Part shown: piece by piece, positions 41,841 through 53,049 of the stretch | Layout of the letters: every line of letters begins with the position of its first letter | How positions within the stretch are numbered: position 1 is the stretch's first letter | Assembly: GCF_000283155.1 (NCBI RefSeq) | Contig: NW_004454177.1 | Coordinates: 8,630,674-8,694,673 of the forward strand | DNA from: Ceratotherium simum simum | Taxonomy: Eukaryota > Chordata > Mammalia > Perissodactyla > Rhinocerotidae | Direction: 5' to 3' | Length of the DNA: 64,000 bases | The notes under the pieces: generated by a model | Databases searched by the model: none | Told to the model about the DNA's origin: nothing | Seen by the model: only the letters and a program-made list of their open reading frames with translations | Translations under genes and position numbers: made by a program

Positions 41841-42710
41841 TTCATTCAAGGGCCAGATCTTAGCCTAAGACCATTCTTCTCTTCCTCCCTCCCCATCTTC
41901 ACGCTCTCAGAAATCGTGAAGGAGCCATCTTTGGGAGGGAAGCTTCAGGAAGATGTAATTCAGCCATCTTCCCAGTTCTCTTCCTCTCCCAGGGCTCAGT
42001 CTCACTCTTGCTCCTCCCCACTTCCCCTCCTGCTTCCTTCTTCCCTCCCTCTCTCTCTCCCTCCCTCCAGAGGCCCCAGACTCAAACTGCTGGGAAGTCT
42101 CTTCAAACAGGATTGAAATTGCTTTAAATATTAGAGGATTAGGGGAAGACAAACAGATCTGGGGAAGATCTGTGTTTGGGGATTAGGATTAGATTTCCTC
42201 TGCTGTCCAAGCATTAGCAGAGGCCGCGCTGCCTGCCTTTAGCTCTGTCCTCTGGAGCCCGGGAAGCTCAGGGTTAGGCCTCCAAGGTAACCCACTTCCT
42301 TGGACAATCTCTCTGTGGTGTTCCGTGTTGGAAACTTTCAATAAAGCCCCAGCTATGCAGCTTCTGCTGCTTTTCACACTTTTTCCTGCTCTCCAGGCAA
42401 CCACCAACAACTGAGTTAGCCTGAAATAAACCCTGTTTTCCACCACAGCCTGTAACTTTAGCCAATGGCACCAACAGACCATTCATGGGCTGGGTACTCG
42501 GCTCTGAACTAGGTATAGGTAACAGAAGGAAGAGAAGCCCTGCGGCCAGGCAATGAAAGGTAAGACACAATATAAGACAAGACTGTGGGGTACATGCATT
42601 CATGGCTACTTACTTAAATAAGCGTTCAAGTGTATCATGACTTACATCATGGCTAAAGCTGTCTACTGGTTATAACTGGATATTTATCAAAGTAGATTTT
42701 ATTGCTAATT
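41841..42710. other. No recognised repeat; pyrimidine-rich patch
   Basis: Strongly C/T-rich at about 41980-42070 (CTCC/CTTC words). Frames of 97-109 codons on the minus strand at 42189-42603 have no recognised domain. Confidence 0.4.
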
Positions 42711-42714
42711 AGAA

Positions 42715-42990
42715 TCTTAGAGTTTGACTAGACCATAGAGGCAGACCTCCCGTATAGCATCCCTGGTGGGTTCTTACCTACTCTCTTCTGGAACCTCCTG
42801 AGTGACAGGTAGCAAGATGGCCCATTTCATGGCTGTCCAGTCTGAAAAGTTAGAACGTCTTCTCTGTATTGAAATGTGCCTCCTCATAGCAGCAGATACA
42901 TTGGTCTCAATTCTATTCCTGGAACTAAATATACATGTACAAATCTCAACTTGGAATTTTAAGTGCATGCAGAATTTCCTAAATAAAGAG
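42715..42990. mobile_element. CR1/L3-like fragment
   Basis: 'tggcccatttcatggctgtc', 'gtctgaaaagttagaacgtc', 'ttctctgtattgaaatgtgc' and 'ctcctcatagcagcagatac' resemble the CR1/L3 segment 'ggcagcccattccatttttggacagc...gttagaaagttcttcc'. Diverged. The orientation convention is uncertain. Confidence 0.5.
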
Positions 42991-43004
42991 AATTAATCGT
43001 AAAA

Positions 43005-44165
43005 TGAAAAGATTGATATATTTGACTACATTAAAATTATGAATCTGTTCATCCAAAGACTCCATTAAGATGTAGAATGGAAGCCACATGTGAGGGTAAG
43101 ATAGTAGACACATGTACATCTGACAAGGGACTCCAATAGTCATCATTCATATCCATAATTTGACATTCATAATTTATAATATATATCAAATAATTCAATA
43201 ATATATCAAAATTCATAATATATCAGGAATTCCTCCAAATTATGAGAAGAATAAATGACAACCTGATGAATAAATGGGCAAAAGACTGGACTAGCCTTAC
43301 CAATGGCCAATAACCATGCCAAAAGGTGCTCAACCTTATTAATAACCAAGTATATGCAAATTAGAATCACATTGAAATACCACTGCACACTCACCATATT
43401 GGCAGGAAATATAGAAGTCAGGCAATAGCAAGTATGCAAAAAAATAAGGTGCAAAGTTAAGTTTATCCTGGCTAGTGGGATAGAAAGGAAGAATCAGTTT
43501 GGAAAACAGTGTTTCGTGTTATCTGATGAAGTTAAAGATAAGCAAAGTCTATGACCCTGAAATTCCCCTCCTAGGTATATACGCCATGGGTGTGCATATG
43601 TACAGGGATGCACAAATGAGGCTGTTCATAGAAGCATTGTCAGTTTAATGGCCCCAGATGGGAAACAGCCCAGATATTCACTAACACTAGATTGCATCAG
43701 TGAGTTATGGTATATTAAATACAAGGGAAATATCACACACTAACAATGTGAACAAACCATAATTACAAGCAACGACATGGATGAATCTTAAAATACTACA
43801 ATGTTGAGCAAAGGAAGTTGGTATACCATGACCTCCCTTTACATAAAGTTCAAAAACAGGTAAAAATAAACTATATTGTTTGGGCTAATATCAAGGTGAT
43901 AAATTATAAACAAAGTTAAAAAAAAGTGATTGCCGTGGAAGACAGAACTGTGAGGACCATGGTGACCTCTGAGGGCAGGAAGCAGGGTGTGGTGGGGAAG
44001 AGGCAAGGAGTGGAGGGAGTGGAGGGAGGTGGCTGGCGCTGTTACATATCTTGACCTGGGTGTGGGTACATGATTTTTTTTAAATGATTGGTTAAGCTAT
44101 ATATTTATTTTTTTATACTTTTCGGCATGTGTATTACACTTTATGAGTTAAAAATATAGTTTTAA
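43005..44165 (+). mobile_element. L1 LINE, 3' end of ORF2 and 3' UTR, sense
   Basis: 'gatatatttgactacattaa' (43014), 'gaatttcctccaaattatga'-like sequence, 'gcaaattagaatcacattga' (43356), 'ataccactgcacactcacca', 'ctgaaattcccctcctaggt' (43557), 'gaagcattgtcagtttaatg', 'acgacatggatgaatcttaa' (43773) and 'gaccatggtgacctctgagg' follow a sense L1M-type tail. The ORF2 C-terminal region is broken. An AT-rich local duplication (43160-43230) lies within it. Confidence 0.8.
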
Positions 44166-44289
44166 AAAGATAATTCTAATCTTGACGGCTATCGTGTGCC
44201 ACTTAAAATTTCTCTTTTCCAAGCCAAGCATCATTAGTTCCTTCAATAAACGTGATTTCCAAAGCTTTTGCTACCCTGGAGACCCTATT

Positions 44290-44404
44290 TATTCCTCCAT
44301 TCCTTCCTTCCTCCCTCCCTTCTTTCCTTCCTTCCTGACTCCCTCCCTCCATCCCTCCTTTCCTTCCTCCCTCCCTCCCTCCCTTCCTTCCTTCCTTCCT
44401 TCCC
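44290..44404. repeat. (TTCC)n/(CTCC)n polypyrimidine microsatellite
   Basis: About 110 bp of almost pure C/T on the plus strand, ending in four clean TTCC units. Long homopyrimidine tracts with mirror symmetry can adopt triplex DNA. Confidence 0.97.
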
Positions 44405-45365
44405 CATGTATTTAAACAATGACTGCTACCTTCATTAGGACCAATACAAAATCAAAGGGAGCAGAGGTGGGGAAAACCCAAATAAGAGTAAGTACAAGTC
44501 CAGTTTGTACTTTGTAAGGTTCAAATGAGGACAGATGCCATCAATAAAATAAACAAACCATTAAAAACACAAACCATTAGTATCAGGACAGACATGTCTA
44601 CATATTCATAATTTCTTAATTTCTTATCCTTGATGATCATTAGTCCATTGACAGACATTTGTTGGTGTAAGCTGTAAACAGGTGCCAACATAGGCAGAAT
44701 CAACTGCAGAGATCCAGGCTGCTGAGAGAGGCTGCCCAGGACTGGAGGAAGAGTGCCATCTCATCTCAGATGTGGCCACTGTCTTCCTCGGAGGCTCTGC
44801 TTGGGGGAATGAGATCTAGCTCCCGACCTCTCCTTGCCAAGGGGTCTGGCTGGGCTGTGGGGCAGCCCTCCAGTCTCCACACAAGAGGCACCTCCAGAGA
44901 CTTCCCAGCCAGCCTTTATTTAGGGGCAACCAATCATATCTTTCTCTCCCTTCCACCCAGATACCCCAGGGAAGGGATAAAGCCTGGGGAAAAGTGAGGT
45001 CTTGCTTGGTCTATTGCAAATGCTAATTAGCAAGGCCTGCCTGGCAGCCTCAATTCCTCTGGATTGCCTGGGTAGTGAGAGGAATGCAAAACACACAGGT
45101 GAGGCTCAGCAGCTGGCAGCCCCTGGGAGTGGGAGCTGCAGTGCAATTCTCCTGTCACCCACCATCTCTCAGGCACTGGAGACAGAGACACCTGTGCCTA
45201 GTCAATCAAAACATCTGTCTACCTGAAGCTACGCTCCAGGTCTTTATTTACCATTATTACTACCTCGGACTACCCAGTTTCCATGATGCATGTAGCCCTC
45301 TTGGGGCCAGGGCTTACCAGCGAGTGTGCCTGCAGTCAGACCAAGGAGAAAGCCTATTCGTCCTG
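44405..45365. other. No recognised feature
   Basis: Mixed single-copy-looking sequence. Several short frames without domains (for example 45075-45458, 127 codons). No repeats identified with confidence. Confidence 0.4.
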
Positions 45366-45371
45366 CTCTCT

Positions 45372-45398
45372 GGGTTGGGGAGGGTTGGGGGGGGGGTG
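45372..45398 (+). repeat. G-quadruplex-forming motif
   Basis: Four or more G runs of three to ten bases separated by A or TT (GGG, GGGG, GGG, G10). The ten-G run sits next to the other tracts. Confidence 0.75.
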
Positions 45399-45454
45399 GC
45401 TAGACCCCTGACAGACTCTGCGGGCCCCGCTGAGGCACTGCCTTCTGAATCACA

Positions 45455-45655
45455 CTGACCAAAGTGTAAATGGATCTAGTCAGGTCGGAGAATTTCATTC
45501 TGCTTTTCAATAAAACATGTAGAGCTTGTTGATGCATATTTTCAGTTGAGAAGATGCATCTCAAGTGGGAAAAATAAATTTGTCTCCTGGGATTACAGCA
45601 CCTTCGTAAAAAATCTTATAAGGCAGCGCAATCGGTCCAGGCAGGGAGATTCACA
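45455..45655. promoter_or_regulatory. Candidate conserved non-coding element
   Basis: Repeat-free block with TTGATGCATATTTTC (octamer-like), GAAGATGCATCTC (a GATGCATC palindrome), and AAAAAATCTTATAAGG (HOX/CDX-like). It retains CpGs (ggtcgga, ttcgtaa, agcgcaatcgg). Inferred from composition and words only. Confidence 0.35.
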
Positions 45656-45934
45656 TCAAGGCTCACCAAACATTGTCTGAGCAGCCTCCTTTCTCTAGAC
45701 TGTGCCCCACCTCCACTGCCACCCATGCCCTTCTTCCTCCTCCCTCTGCCCTCTTCCTGAAAAGTGCTTTTGGAGACAAGCATATGCCAACGTGGTAGAT
45801 CTTAGGTTGTTCCCAAGGTGATGGGAGGGGGTGTCTACCTGTACCATTGGGGGCTGGGAGTCTGCACTGCATGACAGGGCTGGGCCCAACAAGCCAGGGA
45901 CTCAGGAATCACCATTAGAGGCTGTATTCGTTTG

Positions 45935-45985
45935 TTCAGTCAACGTAGATTGAATACCTACTATGCGCCAGGAGCTGCATATGAA
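45935..45985 (-). mobile_element. L2 3' end scrap, antisense
   Basis: 'attgaatacctactatgcgc' and 'caggagctg' show only the extreme antisense 3' end. Confidence 0.4.
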
Positions 45986-46029
45986 TTCCTCAGACTTTAT
46001 TCATTTGCTGTCTTCTGATAATTTTCAGG

Positions 46030-46215
46030 TTTTCTTCTCATGGAATTGTGGAATTTTTAGAGTGGGAAAGGGCCTGATAAACCTCCCTATCCCTTTTTTC
46101 CCTTTCCCTGAGAGTCAGTAAGGAAAGGTGTTTTGCATTGGATTACTAAGCCAGTACTTAGCAATATAGAACTTGAACCGGGATCTCTTGACTCCAGATT
46201 TTGTATTCTTTCCAT
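46030..46215 (-). mobile_element. L3/MIR-like fragment, antisense
   Basis: 'tagagtgggaaagggcctga', 'taaacctccctatccctttt' and 'ttgaaccgggatctcttgac' match the 'ttagagctggaagggacctt...aacccaggtctcctgactcc' pattern of old CR1/L3-type repeats. Confidence 0.5.
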
Positions 46216-46294
46216 CACACTCGGGTTGAGGAGGCATTTTTGTGTATTCTTGGGAATGCACAGTTACAAAATCTCAAGCATTTTGCAGAAAGGG

Positions 46295-46400
46295 CCACCC
46301 AGACAGGTAAAATGACTTGCCCAAGTTCACTGGGTGAGGTAGAGCTGAGAAAGACTGGAGCCTTAATCTCTGGACTTTCAAGCCAACCCCATTTCCATCC
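46295..46400 (-). mobile_element. MIR/L3-like fragment, antisense
   Basis: 'ggtaaaatgacttgcccaag' followed by 'ttcactgggtgaggtagagc' is the antisense 'gtgacttgcccaaggtcaca' motif. Confidence 0.55.
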
Positions 46401-46545
46401 AGCCTGTGGTTTTCTTGGGCTGGAATTTCCCTTTTGTTCCCTTTTTCATTGTCTCTTTTTTGGATTTTGCCACAACCTTCTCTTCTCACACAGAAGGCTC
46501 CAAGTCACGCGATGGAAATAACCACCCATCCAGGAGCCGTCCACC

Positions 46546-46567
46546 GCCCCCCGCCCCCCCCGCCCCG
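46546..46567 (-). repeat. C-run motif; G-quadruplex-capable on the minus strand
   Basis: Runs of C6, C8 and C4 separated by single G residues, closely followed by CCCGGG. G-rich on the minus strand. Confidence 0.65.
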
Positions 46568-46679
46568 GGCTCCTGGCACCATGGCCAGGACAAATGTCTG
46601 CTTTGGAAATAGGATCTAGAGATGAGGAATAATAATAAATTGAGAGTTGAACAGGACTGAGCATTGCACACACCTCCCC

Positions 46680-46920
46680 ATCTGCTCTCGTACAGGCTGC
46701 TGGATTTGCCTGAGATTAGGTCTCTGTTTCTGATCTGACAACAGATGCCCGAGCCATAAATAACTGTGTGTTTTTCCCTTGAACTTTCGCTGCCATCTCC
46801 CGATGTCTTGTGTCACATTGCTTTCTGTGGAGAGGTGCAGTGGAGCATGCCGCCACCTCCTCTTCTCTGAGCACTGCCATCCCAGTGAGTCCTACAGTGG
46901 GCATTGCAAATTAAAGGGCT
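46680..46920. promoter_or_regulatory. Candidate conserved non-coding element
   Basis: No repeat resemblance. Includes CCCGAGCCATAAATAACTG, GAACTTTCGCTGCCATCTCC, CATTGCTTTCTGTG and GCATTGCAAATTAAAGG (C/EBP- or POU-like). Scattered CpG is retained. Inference. Confidence 0.27.
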
Positions 46921-47520
46921 GCAGGCGTTGGTGGGAGTTCCTGTGGAAGCCAGCGATTAGGGACCCAGGAGTCCTGGTCCCCCTTTCCATTCATTCAGCT
47001 CAACCCTGGCTTTTCTTGGGGAGGCTGAAGTTGTCGTTTTGTTTGCATGGACAAGGATCATCTGTGTGAGATCACGGTAAAGCCAGATCTGACTCAGTGT
47101 TTGGCAGAAACAAAGGAGGTAGAAGGGAGATTTTGCAGGCAGCCAGGCCAGTCCCGGAACCCCCAAGGCAACAGATGCCCTAATGTGGCACCAAGCCTCC
47201 TGTCCCCAAGGAGTGACACTAATATGTAAGGAAGTATCTCCTCCAGCCCTGCAGGCATTACTAAATGGCTCTATTTTCCATCCTTAGTGGCATGGCATAC
47301 ATCTTCCCTGCCCCCATCTCCCTTCCTCACTCCTTTCTCTAACTGCATTTAGTTCACTTAGAAAGCCAGAGAAGTTACCCTTGGTACAGATCAGAATGAA
47401 ACATTCTATAATCAACAAAACCTGAATCTTAGCTCTTTCAGCTTGTCTTAGTGACGGATGAAAAATTGATAGCAGAATAGCAAGTTCAGATGTTGACAAA
47501 GGTTCAAAATTAGGACCCAT
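46921..47520. other. No recognised feature
   Basis: Single-copy-looking DNA. A donor-like word near 47071 (cacGGTAAAG) has no partner. Confidence 0.4.
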
Positions 47521-47524
47521 TCCA

Positions 47525-47790
47525 TTTTCTGCTCCTCTAACTCCACTCCGTCTATCTTCTTTCTCTCTCTCCCTTTCTCCTTCCTCTCCCTAGAGCTCCT
47601 TTTCTCTCGCTGTTTTCTCTATCTCACAGCATCTCTCTCAATTTCTCTCCCAATCTCCCAATCATTCTCATTCCTTTTCCCTCCCTTATCAGCCTCCCTG
47701 CCATCTTTCGAGGTTCCTCTCTTTTCTCTCTTGGCTTGTCACTGTTCATCTTTCTGTCTCTCTCTCTCTCTCTCATTTCTTTTTCACTGT
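47525..47790. repeat. Long polypyrimidine-rich tract
   Basis: About 265 bp dominated by C and T (CTCTCT, TTTCTC, CTCCC), including a TC run at about 47755-47775. A sense L2-like or simple-sequence origin is possible. No coding signal. Confidence 0.7.
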
Positions 47791-48059
47791 GTACTCATTT
47801 CCTCAGTCTCCCAAGATTCCTTAGAGGAGATGCTCGTGAACTAACCATGCCCGTGTCGTGCCATGTCAGCACCTGGCTACCTCCCCACTCCAAGTGACAA
47901 GGAAGTTCAAGGCAAAGTGCACTGCTCTTCTAGCTTCTTGGCTTCAGGCGGTTCCCCTGGTGGTGGTCTCAGCAGGGGTCAGCACTTCCCCCTGGGCAGA
48001 CCAGGCTGAGCCAGTCCTCCCCTTCACTCACCATAGCTGTTGACTTTGTGCACCGTTTC

Positions 48060-48350
48060 AAAGGCTCACACTATCTGTCCTTGCCCTCCTAGTTTTCTCC
48101 TTGTCTCTAGTCTTTCTCTCCCTTTCTGGTTCTTGACCTTACTCTTGTTCCTCCTTGGTTCATCTCCTTCTCTTCAATGCTTTTTCTCTCTCTTTGTCCT
48201 GTCTCATGACCCAACTCCCTCCCTCTGTTTCCTTCTTTTTGTTTTTCTCTCTTTTTTTTTTCTCATACTGTCCCTATCTTCCCCTTATCCACTCCCATAG
48301 CCCAGTTTTCTCTTTCCCCTGGAGGAAGCCCAGACCCTCTTCTTGTAGAG
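48060..48350. repeat. Second polypyrimidine-rich tract
   Basis: C/T-rich with a T-rich run at about 48246-48261. With 47525-47790 it makes a broad strand-asymmetric zone. The 86-codon frame in it is compositional. Confidence 0.65.
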
Positions 48351-49439
48351 TAAGCCATACTTTCCTACTATCAGCACCTTTGGGTCTTCTCTTGGTCTTT
48401 CTGCAGCACTGAGTCTCTGCTCGAGGTGTGGTGTCTACATTCTCTTGTGCAGAGAAACTGGGACTCTCCACCCATCACTGAGCAGACTGAGTAGGACATG
48501 GCATACCACTTCATAAACAAGATATGAAAAACCAGAAACAACAATCAACAGGAGAGAAATTAAAGAAACTGTTGTGGAAGATTTGGGGGATTAAATTAGT
48601 ATCAAGGAGAGAAGACTAAGGGGTCTGAGTAAAGTCTGCAAGTAGATGAAGGGAGGCTGTGAGGGGTGAGGCGTATACAGCTGTTTTTCATCTTTGCTAT
48701 GTACAGAAAAATAAAGAATAAAGGATTAGCTGAAGCCATAGAGCTCTGGCCAGGAGATCCATGACCACCTAGAGAACATCACAAGGGAGGTGGAGGGGCT
48801 GCTCTAAGATAGTGTTGGAGAAGGGTCAACATATCCTGATGGAGTGGTTTTGTTGCTGTGCATCCCTGTGGCAGATGATGGAAAAGGTGACCTCTAGTTC
48901 CCTTTATGTTTTTAGCTCAGGCTCCTTGCTTTCTCCTCAGTCACAACAACAATCAGACTCTGAGTTTGTGACTGAAGATGCCTCATTAGCCCTTGTAAAT
49001 AGCGATGTAGCCTTGCTATGTGAGCCATCATAGGCATGATTCATCATTCCAGTGCACTGAGTTGACACAGCCCACTCCTGCTTTGATGCCATTTCCTCCT
49101 GAGACGTCTCTCGCCCTCCCTCCCTTCCTCCTTCCTTTCCTCCCTCCTTCTACCCCAGGGTACCAGCTCCATCATCATTGCCATGTTCCTTCCCTGGGAC
49201 CTGGCTGGTTGACTTGGAAGTCCTTAGGCACTTATGGTTCTCAGGCCTAGGTCCCACTTCCTCAAGTCAGACAAGTGGCCCAATTTCACCTGTTCCTTGG
49301 ACAGTTCCCACCTCCTTTCTCTTTGTCACTTCAGCATAATCTGGGCAGCAAGCGTGATGCAAAACAAGGCAGTGCAGCTGGCCAGCCAAGACCATTCTGT
49401 GCTCCCAAGCTTTGAAACAGAGTTGTCAAGGTCTGAAGA
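48351..49439. other. No recognised feature
   Basis: Single-copy-looking with a further short C/T patch at about 49110-49150. No repeat or exon assigned. Confidence 0.4.
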
Positions 49440-49660
49440 CCGCCAAAGGGCATCTTATTGAGTGAGACATGCATTTTTAATAAACTATATTTGACTTCCA
49501 TGATGGGCAAGTTATTAAGTCGTTTGACAGCCAATGGCATGAGGAAATGAAAGAATACCTTAAAAGTAGACATTTCTTGGCAGATGAGGGAGAAATTCAG
49601 TGAGCTGGAGGCAATAGAAAAAGAAATGCAAATAAAGATATGATGCTTTTACCTATCTGC
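49440..49660. promoter_or_regulatory. Candidate regulatory block with octamer site
   Basis: A perfect octamer word ATGCAAAT at 49626-49633 lies in a repeat-free AT-rich block with TTTTTAATAAACTATATT and AAGTTATTAAGTCG. Speculative. Confidence 0.22.
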
Positions 49661-50990
49661 ATATAGTGGAGAAGCCATTAATATAACAGTGAATGGTGGG
49701 ATTTTTATCACTACTTGACTTGAATGTCTTGAAAAACTGGCTCAGCCTTGAAAGGATCAGTCTTTGTAGCTCAGGACCAAGCCCCAGTCCTTTGTCTCTG
49801 TGCTGAGAAGATGAATTTGTTTTCTGATATGTTTTCCCTCTGCCTCCCCTTTTCCATATCCTTCTGAAATGAGCTATGGGTTGGTTTTCCATCACCATCA
49901 GACTTAGAGTTATTTAGAATCATGATAAGGAGTAAATGGTTCTTTCTTACTCAGAGGCATACTACTGAATTGATATGTGCAGATCCAAATAGGCGACCTC
50001 CCTGTCCACTGCTCCAGGTGATCAAGTGAATGCTCCTCATTCTTGGGGACCCCCTTGAGGCCCACCTTCCCTGTGAGCCTTTCCTGGCCACCCTGGTCCT
50101 CCAGTGAGCTTCCTGTTTCTCTAAACCCCTACAGACTAACTGCTCATTTGACCTATGTGTTGGGGTCCGTCTTTCATTGCCCAGAATTGGTAGTTTTATT
50201 TGCAAGTGTCTATGGCTTGTAATTCTTTTGTAAACTCTTCTAGGTTTGTGGCTTTATTGTTTCAACCTCTGTCATCAAGACCTGGGGTAGAACTTGAGAT
50301 GGCCACACTCCCTTCCCTAACCTGGGAAGAGGAGACCACCTACTTGGGGGAATTTAGGAAGACAGACTAGTGAGAATAGCAGATAGCCCTTAATAGCAGG
50401 GTTTTTAATATCAAGTCAGTGCTGACATGACCTTGAGAAGCCCAGGACTTGTGCCCTGGAAGAAGTGGATGTTTGAGATTGTTCAGGGGCCCCATTCATG
50501 GGTTTCTCCCTTGTGTTGTTCTGTCATCACTGTCCCAGGGATTGTAGAGAAACCAGTGTTTGTAGACTTTGGAACTGTGCAACGGAGAGATTGCTGAGGG
50601 TGGGGGATGGGGTGGACAGCCAACTCGTCTTGTTTTCTCAAGGCTCTTTTCTTACCCATGATCCTGTGTCGTCCATAGATTTCCTCTTGCCTTGTCACTT
50701 GCATTGATGCCCAAACTCCAAAGCCTTCCAGTGAGCACTGTGGAAATGTGCTCCATCTTTGATAAAGTCCCCTGAATCCTCAATCTCATGTCTGAGCAGC
50801 TTCACCACCTTCTTGCTTTAACTGAACCCAGCTCTTCCATGAGGATTTTGTTTCTCCCTGAAATCCATTCAATGGTGGCTCTTTTTGCTCCTACTCCTCC
50901 CTACACCTAAATATATGGGGCTGGGGTATGTCCTCTCCTTGGTCCTCAGCACTAAATCCAGAGTTGTTTCTCCTCCTGCCTAAAACCACT
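49661..50990. other. No firm feature
   Basis: Single-copy-looking sequence. The last 250 bp is C/T-rich and might be the degraded 5' continuation of the L2 that follows. Confidence 0.4.
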
Positions 50991-50994
50991 CAAC

Positions 50995-51965
50995 TTTTTG
51001 AAGTCATCAGAACAAACCTCCTACTCAATATTACCTCTTGAATGCCTAATAGGAATCTCCCAAATCAAACTTTGCTGTACCAACTTCATCCCAAAATCTG
51101 TTTCTCTCATCAGTCTTCAGATCTCAGTGAGTGGCACCACCATTCGCTCAGTTGCTTTGGCTAAAGACCATGTAGTCCTCTCTGATTTTTATCTTTCTCT
51201 CATTTTCTACATCCAATTCTTTAAACAAATCTTGTTGATTCTTCCATCAAAATATGTTCTGTGACCACGTATCACCACCTTCCATGCTACCTCTCAAGTC
51301 CAAGTTACTACCATCTCTTGCTCTACTACACCAGCCTTCTAACTGGTCTCCTCTCTTGCCTCTTTTCCATCTATTCTGAACAAAGCAACCAGCATGACAC
51401 TACAAAGACGTACATCATAGCATGTTCCCTCTCTGCTCAAAACTCTCCAAAGTCATCTCCCCTTAATTAGCTCAAAACCCAACATCCTTACACAGTCCAA
51501 AAGACCTAAATGACCTTGTCCTGGTGATCCCGTTAATAACCACTCTTTCCCTTGTTCACTCTACTCCAGCCACACGCTCTTCCTTTCTGTGCATAGCCAT
51601 ACCAAGAATAGTCCCACTTTCCATCTCTTGTCTAAAACACCTTTCCACCAGGCATTCACATTCCATCCTCCATTATTTCATTCTCTTCTCTGTTCTACTT
51701 GGAGAGGCATTCCTGACCTTACAACCTCCTCCCCAACATTCTGAATATCCTCCTACTATGCTGTTTTTCTTCATAAGAACTTATGACTGCCTGACAATGT
51801 ATTAATATCTTTATTTGTCTAATTGTTTATGTCTATCTCTCCCACCAGACTGTAAAGTCCATAAGGGCAAGGACTTAACTTTGTTTTTTTCACTGTTGTA
51901 TTCTTAGCTCCCAGACCAGGCATATGGTTGGTGTTCAATAAATATTTGTTGAATGAACAAAAGGA
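50995..51965 (+). mobile_element. L2 LINE, 3' third, sense, with intact 3' terminus
   Basis: 'tgaatgcctaataggaatct' near 51039, 'gtgagtggcaccaccattcg' near 51127, 'ctctcaagtccaagttacta', 'cttctaactggtctcctctc' near 51334, and 'cataagggcaaggacttaac' near 51859. It ends in the textbook terminus 'ggtgttcaataaatatttgt' and 'tgaatgaac' at 51930-51960. Best-preserved L2 3' end in the window. Not coding. Confidence 0.82.
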
Positions 51966-52415
51966 TGATAGAAGCACTAGCTGTAGACCACAGGAAGCAT
52001 GGATAAATTTTGTGCACAGTTTCTGGTACTAACACCAGGGAGAGAAAGAGAAAGGAAAGCGTGCATTTGGGGGCTCCCAGAGAAGGATCAATTCAAACAG
52101 CAACTTCCTTCCAAGCATAGAAAAGCAATGTGATAATATGGGACTCTGAGAAAAAGAAGAATGAGACTTTAGATGGCAACAGGAGGAAAACTCCCCCTGC
52201 CATTCAGGGGGCCACACTTACTTGGGAAAAGAGACTAAGGAATGCGTCTTCTCCCTCTGAAATTTCCCCTAGTCCATTTGCCTTACAGATACATGGCAGA
52301 AGGGGCTTAAACCCTCGAGAGAAGGGAAAGCACTGTATTTTTAATCCCAAATATAACTTCCCCAACAGAAGGATAGTGAACACATGCATATGATGAAGTG
52401 AAGTGTTCCACAGTG
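51966..52415. other. No recognised feature
   Basis: Single-copy-looking DNA. Frames under 90 codons without domains. Confidence 0.4.
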
Positions 52416-52419
52416 GGCC

Positions 52420-52685
52420 CAGAGACTCTTCTCCATTCTACAAGTTCCTATTAATACTAATTCCTCAAGAACCTCCTTAAACACCATTTCCTCTTTGTGA
52501 TTGTCTTAGGAAGAACTACTTATCCTTAGTACATATCTTTGAAATAGTACTTTTCCCATTGGGTGATTGGTTGTTGATTTCACATCCACTTCCCCTGCTT
52601 GATTGTTAGGTAATGGCCATGGCTTAGTCACCTTTGCATACTGTTCATGGTGGTACTCAATAAACATTGGCTGAATTAGGGACTA
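52420..52685 (+). mobile_element. L2 3' end, sense
   Basis: 'acaccatttcctctttgtga', 'gattgttaggtaatggccat' and 'gtactcaataaacattggct' follow the L2 3' end with an internal deletion. Confidence 0.6.
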
Positions 52686-52796
52686 GGTCTATCTAACCCA
52701 TGGAGGAAAGGAAGGGGCTCTTATCAACGACTCTTTCTCTCTGAGTAGGACTTAAAAGCTTAGGTTATAACGCAGAATTGCGTCTTTGTTACTCAC

Positions 52797-53045
52797 CTAA
52801 AGCCTGCATTGGTTACTGCCTGTGTATATAAAGCCCATTTACACCTGTGACCCTTAGTTCTGGCTCAACAAAGCTTTTACTATAAAGAAGAACCCCTGTC
52901 TTCTTGACATCCACCTCTACCACCTCCACTTTCTGAATGCCATCCTGTAACCTGGCTTTCAGTTTGTTGAGCTCTGTCTGTCCAGGCTGCTCAACCAACA
53001 TTCAAGACCCTCTATCATCTTTCCTGGACTATTCCAGATGGCTGG
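52797..53045 (-). other. Splice-bounded candidate exon, minus strand
   Basis: On the minus strand a strong acceptor (TTTTTTTCTCTAGCTCTCTCAG, split here as polypyrimidine tract then CTCAG at 53046-53050) precedes the block. A consensus donor TTAG|GTGAGT (GTGAGT is the complement of 52791-52796) ends it. The length is 249 bp. It contains a 62-codon frame (53001-52813) rich in charged residues (QKVEVVEVDVKKTG), but no frame is open across the whole block. So if it is an exon it would be non-coding, terminal-coding or UTR. I recognise no protein. Chance splice pairs are common. Confidence 0.2.
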
Positions 53046-53049
53046 CTGA

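Noticed and set aside
47525..48350. Proline/serine/leucine-rich coding region
   Set aside because: The open frames come from long C/T tracts lacking stop codons by composition.
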